Positions 51,275 to 62,900 are shown, counted from the first letter of the stretch. The stretch: 64,000 nt of DNA from Terriglobia bacterium (GCA_020073185.1 JAIQFT010000043.1:1-64000), one strand, 5' to 3'. Program-made: numbers and translations. The notes: generated by a model from the sequence alone, not told the origin.

Positions 51275-54200
51275 GTGAACGGCGAAGCCAAAGGAAAGAA
51301 TCCGCTTTCTCCAGTGAAACAAGCCTATCTCAAACTGGAGGAACTGCAGTCCAGGCTCGATGCCGTTGAGCAGGCGAAGCGAGAGCCTATTGCCATTGTC
51401 GGAATCGCCTGCCGTTTTCCTGGGGGGAGCCACGATCCGGAGGCGTTTTGGCGGTTTCTGCGGGAGGGTCAGGACGCGGTCCGCGAGATCCCTGCCGATC
51501 GATGGGACATTGAAGCCTACTACGATCCTAATCCCGGAACGGCCGGGAAAATGTACACACGCAGCGGCGCTTTTCTGGACCGGGTAGACCTGTTCGACCC
51601 GCAGTTCTTCGGCATAGCACCCCGGGAAGCCATTGGGATGGACCCGCAGCAAAGGCTGCTTCTGGAGGTGACATGGGAGGCCCTGGAGCGTTCGGGCTTA
51701 TACCCCGACAAGTTATCGGGCAGCCGCACGGGTGTTTTTGTTGGCCTGTGCACCAGTGACTACGCGGGCCTCCAGCTTCGCTCGCTCGACGTCACGAAAC
51801 TCGATGCCTACCATGCCTCCGGCATCGCCCACAGCATCGCCTCGGGAAGACTCTCCTATGTGCTGGGCCTGCAAGGTCCATGCGTCACCCTGGACACGGC
51901 CTGTTCCTCCTCGCTGGTGGCGGTGCATCTGGCTTGCCAGAGTTTGAGAGGGCGAGAGTGCAACCTGGCCCTGGCCGGGGGAGTGGGTGTCATTCTTTCT
52001 CCCGACATGTTCATTGCATTGTCCAAAGCTTCGATGTTGGCTCCCGACGGGCGATGCAAGACCTTCGATGCTTCGGCTGACGGGTATGCACGCGGAGAGG
52101 GTTGTGGCGTGGTCGTGCTCAAACGCCTCTCCGATGCCCGTGCGGAGGGCGATCAGATCCTGGCACTCGTCCGGGGCAGCGCCATCAACCAGGATGGACC
52201 AAGCAGCGGGCTGACGGCGCCCAACGGACCTTCTCAAACGTCGGTGATCCGCGATGCGCTAGCGAACGGGGGCGTCCGGCCGGAGGAGGTAACCTATGTA
52301 GAAACGCATGGCACCGGGACTTCTCTGGGAGATCCTATCGAGGTGCAGGCGCTGGGGGCCGCCTATTGTGAAAGCCGTCCGCCCGATCACCCTCTACTAA
52401 TCGGCGCCGTCAAGAGTAACATCGGCCATCTGGAAGGGGCAGCCGGCGTTGCCGGCCTGATTAAGCTGGTGATGGCGATGCAGCACGGCGAGATCCCGCC
52501 CAGCCTGCACGTGAAAAAGCCCAATCCTTTTATCCCCTGGGAGGAGTTGTCCGTCAAAGTCACGACCCGACTTACCCCCTGGGAGCCTTCCGGCAAGACC
52601 CGTATGGCGGGCCTGAGCTCCTTTGGATTCAGCGGAACCAATGCTCACATCGTGGTTGAGGAAGCCCCCACGCCAGAACTCGTGCGGGCCGAAGTGGAAC
52701 GGCCACGGCATCTGCTGGCTCTCTCGGCGATGAGCGAGGAGGCCCTGGCGGCACTGGCGGGAAGGTTCCACCAGCATTTGTCAACCCATCCGGACGAGGG
52801 GATCGAGAACATTTGTTACACGGCAAATTCAGGCCGGGCTCATTGGCCGCACCGCATGGCCATCTTCGCCGACTCCTCGGCGCAGATGTGCGAAAAGCTC
52901 GGCAAACTCACTTCCGCCGCGCTGCCCGCCGGCGTGTTCAAGGGACAAGCGAAAACCTCAGAAGGATTGAAGGTAGCGTTCCTCTTCACGGGCCAAGGAT
53001 CCCAGTATGTGGGCATGGGGCGGGAGCTGTATGAGACCCAGCCGACATTCAGGAGAGTCCTTGATCAATGCAGCCAGATCCTCCAGGACGAACTTGACCC
53101 ACCCTTGCTTTCAGTCCTGTACCCAGAACCTGGCCAGAGCTCCCCGCTCGATGAAACGGCATACACGCAGCCGGCTTTGTTCAGCCTGGAGTATGCGCTG
53201 GCACAGTTGTGGCGCTCCTGGGGAATCCTCCCGGCCGTGGTGATGGGCCACAGCGTGGGGGAATATGTGGCGGCCTGCGTGGCGGGTGTCTTCAGTCTCG
53301 AAGACGGCTTGAAGCTGATTGCAGCGCGCGGCCGGCTGATGCAACAGAAGTGTGAAAGTGGCCTGATGGCTGCAGTTTCCGGTGATGAACCCCGCGTGGC
53401 CAAAGAACTTGAAGGCTATGGGAACCACGTCGCCATCGCGGCACTGAACGGTCCCGGGAACACGGTGATTTCGGGACGACGCGAAACGGTGCAAGAGCTC
53501 ATCAAGAAGTTCGTCGAGGCAGGCATGAAGGCCACCCCGCTGACGGTTTCCCATGCCTTCCATTCTCCGTTGATGGAGCCGATGCTGGAGGCTTTCGAAA
53601 AGGTCGCGGCGAAGGTGAAACATTACCCGCCCCGCCTCGCCCTTATTTCCAATCTCACAGGACAAATGGTGTCGCCGGAGGAAATCTCAAAAGACTATTG
53701 GGTACGACAGGTCCGTGAGGCGGTGAATTTTTCCGCTTCCGTGCAGACGGTCCAGGATAAGGGTTACCAGGTTTTTCTGGAGCTGGGACCGAATCCCACT
53801 TTGTTGGGAATGGCCAGTAAGTGTTTGCCCGAGGGTTTCGGGACCTGGCTCCCGTCGTTGAGAAAGGGGCGCGAGGAGTGGCAACAGATGCTGGAGAGCC
53901 TGGTGGCCCTGTACGTTCAGGGGGCGGAGGTGGATTGGAGGGGGTTTGATGGCGACTACCAGCGACGTCGCGTTGTGCTTCCCACCTATCCCTTCCAGCG
54001 GAAACGGTATTGGTTTGAAGTGCCCGAAGGCCGGGCCGCAGGAAAGAAGGATGGAAACATCCCACGCAAGACCCTAGGACATCCACTGCTCAGCCACCGC
54101 CTGGATTCGCCCTTCATCAAAGATGTCTTGATTGAGTCGTACATTTCCTCGGCCACTCTCCCCTGGCTTAAGGATCACCAGGCTTTCGGATTGGCCGTGT

Positions 54201-57200
54201 TCCCCGCCACCGGCTACCTGGAAATGATTTTGGCATCCGCAAAGGAGGCCTTTGGACCCGGGATTCCCACGATCAAGGAAATGGATATTCGGGAAGCAAT
54301 GATCATTGAGGAGGGAGAGGTCCGGAGGGTTCAGATTGCGATAACACCTCCAGAGGGACCGGAGGCGTCTTTTCAGCTTGCCAGCCTCATTGCCAGCGAG
54401 TCGAACGCCGAAGCGAAATGGAAGGTTCATGCGGCGGGAAAGATTCGGATTGAAGAACCCGAGGCGGATTCTCAAGCCCCAGCATTGCCCTCGTTGGAAG
54501 AGGCGAGATCGCGATGTCAGCAAGAGATTCCCGTGGAACCCTACCATCAACAGTTCGCGGCTCTGGGGATGTACCTAGGCCCCAGCTTCAAGGGATTGGA
54601 GAGGCTTTGGAGCGGCAAGAATGAAGTCCTGGGTCAAGTGCGCCTTGTGCCAGAGATCGCCTCGGAAGCGCCGCTTTATCAGATTCATCCCGGGATGCTT
54701 GATCCCTGCCTGCAACCCTTCGCCGCTGCAGCATTGAGTCCCGAGGATCTGGCGTCGGGTGGCGTGATCTACATGCCGGTTGGGGTGGACAGTTACAGGG
54801 TCTATCGAGAGCCCGGTGAAGGCTTGTGGAGCCACGTCGTTGCCGCGCAAGGCAAGCATCAGAATGAAGTGAAGAACACCCTCCATTTTGACGTTTTCGT
54901 GTTCGATTGCGCTGGAGCCTTGGTAGCTGAAGTGAGAGGACTCTCGCTCCGGCGAGTGGATCGTAAGGCACTCGCAAAGTCCCAGGAAAAACCTCTCCAG
55001 GACTGGCTTTATCAATTGAGCTGGAAAGAGGCGCCCTTGCCGAATGAGATGGGCAGGACGGCCTCTGTTTGCATTCCCAGTCCCCCTCAGATTATCGAGG
55101 AGCTCCGCCTTTACACCAATCGGCACCGATCGGAGCCCGGGCTGGCGGAGTTTGCGTCCCTCTTTCCCCGCCTGGAAACCTTAAGCACGCACTATGTTTA
55201 TCGGGCTCTGAGTCAGTTAGGTTGGACAATACAGAAGCATGAACGTTTCACCACTGAATCGAAAGCAACTGAACTGCAATTGCCTGAAAAGTATTTCCGG
55301 CTGTTGGGAAGAATGCTGGAGATGCTGCAACAGGATGGAATTCTCAAGCGAGTGGACGGGGTGTGGGAGGTTAACCAGTTGCCTCCAGCGCTAGAACCTG
55401 AGATGTCGGCTGACCGGCTCTTGGAACAATACCCTGATTGCTCGGCTGAATTGAGAATGACGGTCCGGTGCGGCGAGCACTTGGCCGAAGCGATGAAAGG
55501 CGACTGTGAACCCCTGGACCTGCTCTTCCCGGATGGTTCCATGGAGGACATCGAAAAACTCTACCGCGATTCACCGTTCTCTCGTTTTTACAATGGAATG
55601 ATTGAAGAGGCGGTTGAGGCTCTTGTCACACGCTTGCCTTCGGACCGGCCGCTCCGGGTTCTCGAGATCGGCGCCGGGACCGGGAGTACCACCGCGTCTG
55701 TGCTGCCCAAACTTCCGGCACAGCAGACGCAATATGTTTGCACCGACGTTACCCCGCTCTTTACTTCAAAGGCCCGGGAAAAGTTCAGCAACTTCCCATT
55801 CGTGAAATATCGAGTTCTGGACATCGAGAAAGATCCTTTGGCCCAGGGCTTTGACGCTCACTCGTACGACATCGTGATTGCGGCCAACGTCCTGCATGCC
55901 ACACAGGATCTGCAACAGACCCTCAAGAACGTCCAGACGCTGTTGGCTTCGCAAGGCCTGCTCCTGCTACTAGAAGGGACGCGGCCGCTTCGTTTCGGCG
56001 ACCTCATCGTAGGTCTGACGGAGGGTTGGTGGAGGTTTAAGGACACAGAGCTGCGTCCTTTCCACGCCTTGATTTCAGATCGGAAATGGCAGGCGCTCCT
56101 TGCGAGCTGTGGATTCACCGATGTGGTTATCAGCCCAGAAGTCGAACCGGACGGTGTTCTCGCCAATCAGTCTTTAATCCTAGCCCGCGGTCCCCGCCCT
56201 GCGGGCGAAGAGACCAAGCCATCCACCTCCGCCCCGGAGATGAGCGGACGCTGGATGATTTTTTCCGATCGCAGCGGTCTCGGAGAGAGCCTGTGCGCGT
56301 TGCTGAAGCCGGCAGCCGGGAGCTGCTGCACAGTCATCCCGGGAAGTCAGTATGAAACCCTGGGCGAGGCCAGTTACCAAATTAACGCCGACAACCCCGA
56401 TGATTTCCAAGAATTGCTCCGAGCAGCGGGAGGCTCCAATGAATCTCCCCTCAAAGGAGTGGTGTATCTCTGGCCTCTGGATACTCCCAACCCCGAGATT
56501 ACGTCCTGGGAAGACCTGAACGGGAAGATTCAATGGGGATGTGAAAGTTTGCTCCACTTGGTCAAGGCACTGGTTTCAGAAGGCAACTCCAAGGCGGACA
56601 GCCTATGGATCGTTACCCGGGGAGCACAATCCGTGAACTCTTCCGCGGAACGGGTTGCCTTGTCGCAGGCTCCAGTCTCAGCCATGGGAAGTACCATTGG
56701 GCTGGAGTATCCCGAACTCCGCTGTGCCAGGATTGACTTGGATCCCGCGGGGGCACCGGGCGAAGCAGACGACTTACTGCAAGAGGTCCAGTCCAACGAG
56801 GAGGAAACCCTGCTTGCTTTCCGCCAGGGACGTCGCCATGTGGCCCGGCTGAGTCGGGTGTCGGATTCGCCACCTGCGGACAAGAGTCTAGCGCCCGGCA
56901 GCCTGCCGGCGTATCAATTGCAGACTTCCGCGCCCGGTATGCTGGACCGTCTCGCGCTGCAACCTTTGCCGCGCCGGCATCCCGGGGCGGGCGAAGTGGA
57001 GGTCGCAGTCCTCGCGACGGGTTTGAATTTTCGAGACGTTCTGATGGCCCTGGGACGGTATCCGGGCGGCTCCGATGTTTTTGGATACGAATGCGCCGGA
57101 AAGATTGCGGCTCTGGGTGCAGGAGTACGCCATTTCCAATTGGGACAAAGAGTGCTCGTGATGGGACCGGGAAGCTTCGCTTCTCACATGACTCTCCCGG

Positions 57201-59149
57201 TTGACCATGTCATGCCGGTCCCGAATTCTCTGAGTGACTATGAGGCCGCAACCATTCCCAGTGCTTTCCTTACGGCGCATTATGCCCTCTCTAACTTGGG
57301 CAAGATCGCCGCAGGTGATCGGGTACTGATTCACGCCGCTGCCGGAGGGGTGGGGTTGGCGGCGGTGCAACTGGCGCAACGGGCAGGCGCAGAGGTTTTT
57401 GCCACCGCAGGGAGTCCGCAGAAGCGAGCCTACCTCAAATCCCTGGGTGTCGCTCACGTCATGGACTCGCGGACCCTGGACTTCGCCTCCGAGATCATGC
57501 AGCTCACGCAGGGAAAAGGGGTGGATCTCGTACTGAATTCTCTGGCGGGCGAGTTCATTGAGAAAAGCTTCTCCGTCATGGCAACCAATGGCCGATTTTT
57601 GGAAATCGGCATGACCGATATCTGGGACGACGCTCGAGTGTCCCAACTGAACAAGAACATCTCTTATTACCCCATCAATCTGGCAGCCACGTTTCGGGAG
57701 AGTCCACGCCTGATAGCAGACATGCTGCATGAACTGCTGCAGGAATTCGAAGCGGGACGTTTGAAACCCCTGCCGCTCAAGGTCTTCCCCGTTGATCAAG
57801 TGATCCAGGCTTTCCGATACATGGCACAAGCCAGGCACATTGGAAAGATCGTGGTGACTCATGAAAGTCCGGCTATGCGACTCTCCCAGAAATCGGGAGC
57901 ACTTTCGGGGGAGAGGCACGGTTTGGATGGTGATGCCAGCTACTTAATCACTGGGGGACTGGCAGGCCTGGGGTTGCTGGTGGCGCAATGGATGGTGGAG
58001 CAGGGTGCGCGTCATCTGGTAGTGACGGGGCGAAGCCAGCCTTCGGAACAAGCCCTCCAGGTGATTCGTGGTTTGCAGGAGACGGGCGCCGAGGTGGTCA
58101 TAGCACAAGGCGATGTTTCAGATCGAAGCCATCTGGACGAGGTCTTTTCAAAGTTCGGTCGTGCGCTGCCGCCCCTGCGTGGAATTGTCCACTCGGCGGG
58201 AACTCTGGATGACGGAGTGCTTTTGCATCAGAGTTGGCAGCGCTTCCAAACAGTGTTTGCCCCGAAGGTAAGTGGATCATGGCAGCTCCATACAATGACA
58301 CAAGATCTGCCCTTGGACTTCTTTGTCATGTTTTCTTCGGCGGTATCACTGCTGGGCTCGGCAGGTCAAGGCAACCATGTGGCCGCCTGTGCCTTTGAAG
58401 ATGGCCTGGCCCACTACCGGTGCGCCCTGGGTTTGCCGGCGTTAAGCATCAACTGGGGACCATGGGCCGAAGTAGGCGCTGCAACCCGGGGAACGGTGAG
58501 CCAGCGTCTTCAGTTGAAGGGGTTTCAGGCCATCGAACCGGAGCAGGGATTGCGGGTCCTTGAGGAACTGCTGGGGCACAATCGAATCCAAGTCGGAGTC
58601 TTGTCGGCGGATTGGCGGCAGTACTGCGATTCCCTCCCCCGCAAATTCCGGTCCGCGTTCCTTTCCGAATTGGTCCGCAAGACAGAAGTCCCCGCCCCGA
58701 GCGGACAACGGAAGACCGGGCAGCCCCAGGCGTTATTGCAGCAACTGAATCAGGTCCCGCCCGCGAAGCGCCAAAAGCTCTTGCTCGAGTTCGTGGGGGG
58801 GCAGGCGGTCAAGATATTGGGACTCGGTTCCACACAATCCCTAGACTACAAACAACCGCTGAGTGATCTCGGGCTCGACTCACTGATGGCCGTCGAGTTA
58901 AGAAGCCTGTTGAGTACAGAGCTCGGCCTGGCGCGCGGTTTGCCCGCCACCCTGGTCTTTGACTATCCAACGATCGCCGCCCTGGCAGACTACCTGGCGG
59001 AAGAGGTGTTGTCGGCGGAGAAGCCTCCGGCGGCCAAGTCTGAAGCTCCGCAGAAAGAAGAAAAGTTCTCCGACATCTTGGACCGTATCGAGGGTCTCTC
59101 GGAAGAAGAAGTGGATCGACTGTGCACCCAAGAGAAAGCGGTTAAGTAG
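51275..59149 (+). CDS. Type I PKS module 4: KS-AT-DH-cMT-ER-KR-ACP
   Basis: The 2624-residue protein starts at GTG after AGAGGAGATTTTCA. It has a docking helix (SPVKQAYLKLEELQSRLDA) and KS with Cys210 (LDTACSSSL). AT has Ser660 and the malonyl-type motifs ETAYTQ and SHAFH. DH has His968 (HQAFGLAVFP) and Asp1143 (HPGMLDPCLQ). cMT has LEIGAGTGSTT near 1463 and ER has HAAAGGVGLAAVQLA near 2021. KR carries LDDGV and the same odd GNHVAAC (His2368, Cys2372) as PKS2. ACP has Ser2536 ([10 protein letters not shown]), and the tail IEGLSEEEVDRL is a docking-like helix. Domain order and the DH-to-KR part follow PKS2 closely, but the AT is of another lineage, which suggests module duplication with AT exchange. 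It would add a methyl-branched, fully reduced unit. Confidence 0.93.
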   Translation: MNGEAKGKNPLSPVKQAYLKLEELQSRLDAVEQAKREPIAIVGIACRFPGGSHDPEAFWRFLREGQDAVREIPADRWDIEAYYDPNPGTAGKMYTRSGAFLDRVDLFDPQFFGIAPREAIGMDPQQRLLLEVTWEALERSGLYPDKLSGSRTGVFVGLCTSDYAGLQLRSLDVTKLDAYHASGIAHSIASGRLSYVLGLQGPCVTLDTACSSSLVAVHLACQSLRGRECNLALAGGVGVILSPDMFIALSKASMLAPDGRCKTFDASADGYARGEGCGVVVLKRLSDARAEGDQILALVRGSAINQDGPSSGLTAPNGPSQTSVIRDALANGGVRPEEVTYVETHGTGTSLGDPIEVQALGAAYCESRPPDHPLLIGAVKSNIGHLEGAAGVAGLIKLVMAMQHGEIPPSLHVKKPNPFIPWEELSVKVTTRLTPWEPSGKTRMAGLSSFGFSGTNAHIVVEEAPTPELVRAEVERPRHLLALSAMSEEALAALAGRFHQHLSTHPDEGIENICYTANSGRAHWPHRMAIFADSSAQMCEKLGKLTSAALPAGVFKGQAKTSEGLKVAFLFTGQGSQYVGMGRELYETQPTFRRVLDQCSQILQDELDPPLLSVLYPEPGQSSPLDETAYTQPALFSLEYALAQLWRSWGILPAVVMGHSVGEYVAACVAGVFSLEDGLKLIAARGRLMQQKCESGLMAAVSGDEPRVAKELEGYGNHVAIAALNGPGNTVISGRRETVQELIKKFVEAGMKATPLTVSHAFHSPLMEPMLEAFEKVAAKVKHYPPRLALISNLTGQMVSPEEISKDYWVRQVREAVNFSASVQTVQDKGYQVFLELGPNPTLLGMASKCLPEGFGTWLPSLRKGREEWQQMLESLVALYVQGAEVDWRGFDGDYQRRRVVLPTYPFQRKRYWFEVPEGRAAGKKDGNIPRKTLGHPLLSHRLDSPFIKDVLIESYISSATLPWLKDHQAFGLAVFPATGYLEMILASAKEAFGPGIPTIKEMDIREAMIIEEGEVRRVQIAITPPEGPEASFQLASLIASESNAEAKWKVHAAGKIRIEEPEADSQAPALPSLEEARSRCQQEIPVEPYHQQFAALGMYLGPSFKGLERLWSGKNEVLGQVRLVPEIASEAPLYQIHPGMLDPCLQPFAAAALSPEDLASGGVIYMPVGVDSYRVYREPGEGLWSHVVAAQGKHQNEVKNTLHFDVFVFDCAGALVAEVRGLSLRRVDRKALAKSQEKPLQDWLYQLSWKEAPLPNEMGRTASVCIPSPPQIIEELRLYTNRHRSEPGLAEFASLFPRLETLSTHYVYRALSQLGWTIQKHERFTTESKATELQLPEKYFRLLGRMLEMLQQDGILKRVDGVWEVNQLPPALEPEMSADRLLEQYPDCSAELRMTVRCGEHLAEAMKGDCEPLDLLFPDGSMEDIEKLYRDSPFSRFYNGMIEEAVEALVTRLPSDRPLRVLEIGAGTGSTTASVLPKLPAQQTQYVCTDVTPLFTSKAREKFSNFPFVKYRVLDIEKDPLAQGFDAHSYDIVIAANVLHATQDLQQTLKNVQTLLASQGLLLLLEGTRPLRFGDLIVGLTEGWWRFKDTELRPFHALISDRKWQALLASCGFTDVVISPEVEPDGVLANQSLILARGPRPAGEETKPSTSAPEMSGRWMIFSDRSGLGESLCALLKPAAGSCCTVIPGSQYETLGEASYQINADNPDDFQELLRAAGGSNESPLKGVVYLWPLDTPNPEITSWEDLNGKIQWGCESLLHLVKALVSEGNSKADSLWIVTRGAQSVNSSAERVALSQAPVSAMGSTIGLEYPELRCARIDLDPAGAPGEADDLLQEVQSNEEETLLAFRQGRRHVARLSRVSDSPPADKSLAPGSLPAYQLQTSAPGMLDRLALQPLPRRHPGAGEVEVAVLATGLNFRDVLMALGRYPGGSDVFGYECAGKIAALGAGVRHFQLGQRVLVMGPGSFASHMTLPVDHVMPVPNSLSDYEAATIPSAFLTAHYALSNLGKIAAGDRVLIHAAAGGVGLAAVQLAQRAGAEVFATAGSPQKRAYLKSLGVAHVMDSRTLDFASEIMQLTQGKGVDLVLNSLAGEFIEKSFSVMATNGRFLEIGMTDIWDDARVSQLNKNISYYPINLAATFRESPRLIADMLHELLQEFEAGRLKPLPLKVFPVDQVIQAFRYMAQARHIGKIVVTHESPAMRLSQKSGALSGERHGLDGDASYLITGGLAGLGLLVAQWMVEQGARHLVVTGRSQPSEQALQVIRGLQETGAEVVIAQGDVSDRSHLDEVFSKFGRALPPLRGIVHSAGTLDDGVLLHQSWQRFQTVFAPKVSGSWQLHTMTQDLPLDFFVMFSSAVSLLGSAGQGNHVAACAFEDGLAHYRCALGLPALSINWGPWAEVGAATRGTVSQRLQLKGFQAIEPEQGLRVLEELLGHNRIQVGVLSADWRQYCDSLPRKFRSAFLSELVRKTEVPAPSGQRKTGQPQALLQQLNQVPPAKRQKLLLEFVGGQAVKILGLGSTQSLDYKQPLSDLGLDSLMAVELRSLLSTELGLARGLPATLVFDYPTIAALADYLAEEVLSAEKPPAAKSEAPQKEEKFSDILDRIEGLSEEEVDRLCTQEKAVK

Positions 59150-59177
59150 CAGGAGAAAGCAGTTAAGAGGGAGAGAA

Positions 59178-59957
59178 ATGCGCGCCATCCATCCATGGAT
59201 CTTTCGTCCCAGGCCGAATCCAGCGCCCCATCTCCGGCTCTTTTGCGTTCCTTATGCAGGGAGAGGGGCTTCGTTGTATCGCGACTGGCCGGAGCACGTG
59301 AACTCCCAAGTGGAATTGTGTGCCCTGCAACTGCCCGGTCGAGAGAACCGACTGCGAGAGCCGCCATTCACGCGGATTGCAGACGCAGTGCAAGAGGCGG
59401 CCCAGGTTCTTCAATCGTACCTGGATGTCCCCTTTGCGTTATTTGGTCATAGCATGGGAGGGTTGATCTGCTTTGAACTTGCCCGTCGGCTGCGCAGCCT
59501 ATACGAGATCGCACCTGTTCATTTGTTCATTTCGGCACGCCGGGCTCCGCAATTGCCCGATCCGCGACCTCCGCTCTGCCCTCTGCAGGACGAACAGTTC
59601 GTTGCAGAGATTCGCCGACGTTACAACGGAATCCCTCGCGAGGTCTTGGGGGACCCGGAGTTGATGGAGTTGTTGCTGCCCATGCTACGAGCGGATGTGG
59701 AGATGCTCGAGACCTACACTTATGCACCCGGTCCTAATCTCGAGTGTCCCATCACCGCTTTCGGAGGGTGGGAGGATACCGAGGCGCGCTTTGAGGAATT
59801 GGCAGCCTGGTGTGAACAGACGAATGCCCGATTCCAAACAAAAATGTTTCCGGGAGATCATTTCTTCCTCCAGTCTGCGCAAACCCAGATTCTGGAGACG
59901 ATTTCCCAGCAGTTGAATCTGGAGGTGGATTTGACTCCAGGAGCTTCAAGCCGTTAA
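59178..59957 (+). CDS. Second type II thioesterase of the PKS cluster
   Basis: The 259-residue alpha/beta hydrolase starts MRAIHPWIFRPRPNPAPHLR after AAGAGGGAGAG. It has LFCVPYAGRGASLYRDW, LPGRENRLREPPF, the nucleophile elbow ALFGHSMGGL (Ser92), RRRYNGIPREVL and MFPGDHFFL. It is homologous to the enzyme at 31837 but clearly diverged. It would edit carrier proteins or perhaps take part in release, since none of the visible modules carries a terminal thioesterase. It lies 28 bases after PKS4 and 12 bases before PKS5, inside the same operon. The frame open upstream to 58959 is inside PKS4 and not used. Confidence 0.9.
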   Translation: MRAIHPWIFRPRPNPAPHLRLFCVPYAGRGASLYRDWPEHVNSQVELCALQLPGRENRLREPPFTRIADAVQEAAQVLQSYLDVPFALFGHSMGGLICFELARRLRSLYEIAPVHLFISARRAPQLPDPRPPLCPLQDEQFVAEIRRRYNGIPREVLGDPELMELLLPMLRADVEMLETYTYAPGPNLECPITAFGGWEDTEARFEELAAWCEQTNARFQTKMFPGDHFFLQSAQTQILETISQQLNLEVDLTPGASSR

Positions 59958-59969
59958 GGGCTAAATATT

Positions 59970-62900
59970 ATGGCTGATTTCCTCGAGAGGATTTCCAAGC
60001 TCCCTCCTAAGAAGCTCGCTTTATTAGTCCGGGATCTCCAGCAGCGGCTGGACTCCATCGAGAAGGACAAGCGAGAACCCATTGCCATCGTCGGGATTGG
60101 CTGTCGGTTTCCCGGAGGAGCCAACAGTCCGGAGGAATTCTGGCGCCTTCTCCAGGATGGGGTGGATGCGATCTCGGAAGTCCCACCGGAGCGCTGGGAT
60201 CTGGATTCCATTTATGATCCGGAGCCCGGCAAGCCTGGAAAGACCTGTTCCCGGTACGGTGGTTTCCTAAAAGAGGTGGACCAATTCGACCCGCTGTTCT
60301 TCGGCATTTCTCCGCGCGAAGCCGCCAGCATGGATCCGCAGCAGCGGCTGCTCCTGGAGGTCGTTTGGGAAACCTTGGAGAATGCCGGCCAGTCGCCGGA
60401 GAAATTGTCGGAGACCCAAACCGGGGTGTTTGTAGGTATCTCCGGCACCGACTACATGCGCGTGATGCTGGCGTGTGACCCCAAGGAACTGGATATGTAT
60501 CTTGCCACGGGGGGGGCACTTTCCACCGCCTCTGGACGCATCTCCTATCTTCTCGGCCTTCATGGCCCCAGCATATCGGTCGACACCGCATGTTCCTCGT
60601 CACTCGTGGCGTTTCACCTGGCCTGCCAGAGCATCCGCAGCGGGGAATCCAAGATCGCGCTGGCATGCGGAGTCAACCTTGTACTAAACCCGGCTGTGGC
60701 CATTGCACTGTCGCGTTCGCACATGCTGGCGCCCGATGGCCGCTGCAAGGCTTTCGATGCGTCGGGGGACGGATTTGTTCGGAGCGAAGGGTGTGGCGCG
60801 GTTGTGCTCAAGAACCTGTCGGATGCAGTGGCGAACCGCGACCGCATCCTGGCGCTTGTCCGGGGCACGGCAGCGAATCAAGACGGGAGGAGCAGCGGAC
60901 TGACGGCGCCGAACGGCCCTTCTCAGGAGGCAGTGGTCCGGGCTGCGCTCGCAGCTGCGAACACCACGCCTTCCGAGATCGATTACATCGAGACTCATGG
61001 AACCGGCACTTCGCTTGGTGACCCCATTGAGGCTGGAGCGCTGGGGAACGTATTCGGGCGAGACCGGGATCGCTTGCCCCCACTAACTATCGGATCGGTG
61101 AAAACAAATCTCGGCCATCTGGAGTCGGCTGCGGGAATTGTGGGCCTGATAAAGACCGTTTTAGCTTTGGAGCGCGAGGAGATTCCCCCCTCGTTGCACT
61201 TCAAGAGTCCGAATCCGCACATACCCTGGGACCAGCTCCCCATCGTGGTGGCAGTCAAGCCAACGCCCTGGGTGCGCGGCACGCGCCCGCGCCTTGCTGG
61301 TGTCAGCTCCTTCGGGTTCAGCGGGACCAATGTTCACGTCATTCTCGCGGAAGCGCCGATCCAGGGTGTGGCCGGGTCCGAGCAGGATCGGCCAGCACAC
61401 GTCTATACCGTCTCGGCGAAGAGCGAGACGGCCCTGGTCGAGAACGTGAGGCGCCATGCCCAAGCTCTAGGCGGAGAGCACATGTCTCTAGCAAATGCCT
61501 GCTATACCGCGAACGCGGGGCGCGCCCATTTTCCGCATCGCGTCGCCTGTATGAGCCGCTCGCTCGACGAACTCCGGGTGCAGCTCGAGGCGTTTGCCGC
61601 AGGAGAACTGGCGCCGGGCAGCGTGTCCGGAAACGTCCGTGGCTCTTCGCCGACCGAAGTGGTGTTCCTCTTCCCCGGGCAGGGCGCCCAGTATCCCGGG
61701 ATGACCAGGAAACTGTATCAGTCGGAATCCACCTTCCGTCAGGCTATGGACCGATGTGCCGAGGCTTTGAAAGGTCGCATCGAGAAACCGCTGCTCGAAG
61801 TGCTGTTCGAGTCTGGACCAGAAGATAGTTCCCTCCATGATCCTGTCTACGCGCAGCCGGCAAATTTCGCCGTGGAGTATGCAGCCGCTGAGATGTGGCG
61901 TTCCTGGGGTGTGGCTCCGTCGGCAGTTGTCGGGCACAGCCTCGGGGAGTTTGGCGCTGCGTGCGTAGCCGGCATGTGCAGTCCTGAGGATGCTATCCGC
62001 TTGGTCGCCACGCGTGGACGACTGATGCAGGGACTTCCGCCAACGGGGGCTATGGCAGCCGTGCACGCGCGTGAGGAACTTGTTGCGGCGGCGATTGCAG
62101 AGCTGGGCGGTAGAGGCGCCATTGCGGCCGTCAACCATCCTGAACAGACCGTGGTTTCTGGACTGCGGGCCAGTGTCGAGGCCGTCGCCGAGCTCATGCA
62201 GGCCCAAGGCATCGAGGTCGAGTGGCTTCGAGCCTACCACGGATACCATTCTCCCGAAATGCAGCCCATGGCTGACGAACTGGTTCGGGCTGCCCGCGGC
62301 GCGAAGTTTGACGCGCCTGCCATCAGCTTCGTCTCGACCATGACGGGAAAACCGCTGCTGTCCGGCAAGACACTGGAACCGGAGTACTGGGGCCAGCAGG
62401 TGGTGGCGCCCGTGCATTTCGTCGCTGCGGTCAAGAGTCTCAGAGAGCTCCGATACAGCGTGTTTCTGGACATGGGTCCGGCACCGGTATTGGGAGGCAT
62501 GGGCCGCTATTGCTACCCCGATGGCGTATGGCTTGCAACACTACGTCCAGGCCGCGAAGACTGGGAACAGGCGCTCGATACCCTTGCCGCGCTTCACGTC
62601 GCTGGCGTCGCAATCGACTGGGAGGCGTTCGACCGGCCCTACCCGCGGCAACGGATAGCTCTGCCGACGTCTGTCTTCGAGCGGCAGCGTTATTGGGCCG
62701 CGGAACCCGATCTGGAGCAACCAGCGCTCCTCAAGACAGCACACGTGGGCACAGCGGTTCACCCGCTGCTTGGGGTACGTGTGGACCACGCCATGCCGAC
62801 GTTCGAGACTCGCCTTGGCCCCGCAGGAGTCCCCGCCGTCGGTGCGCACCGGATCGGTGAAATGGCGGTCCTGCCAGGTCCGGTTTATTTCGAAATGGCA

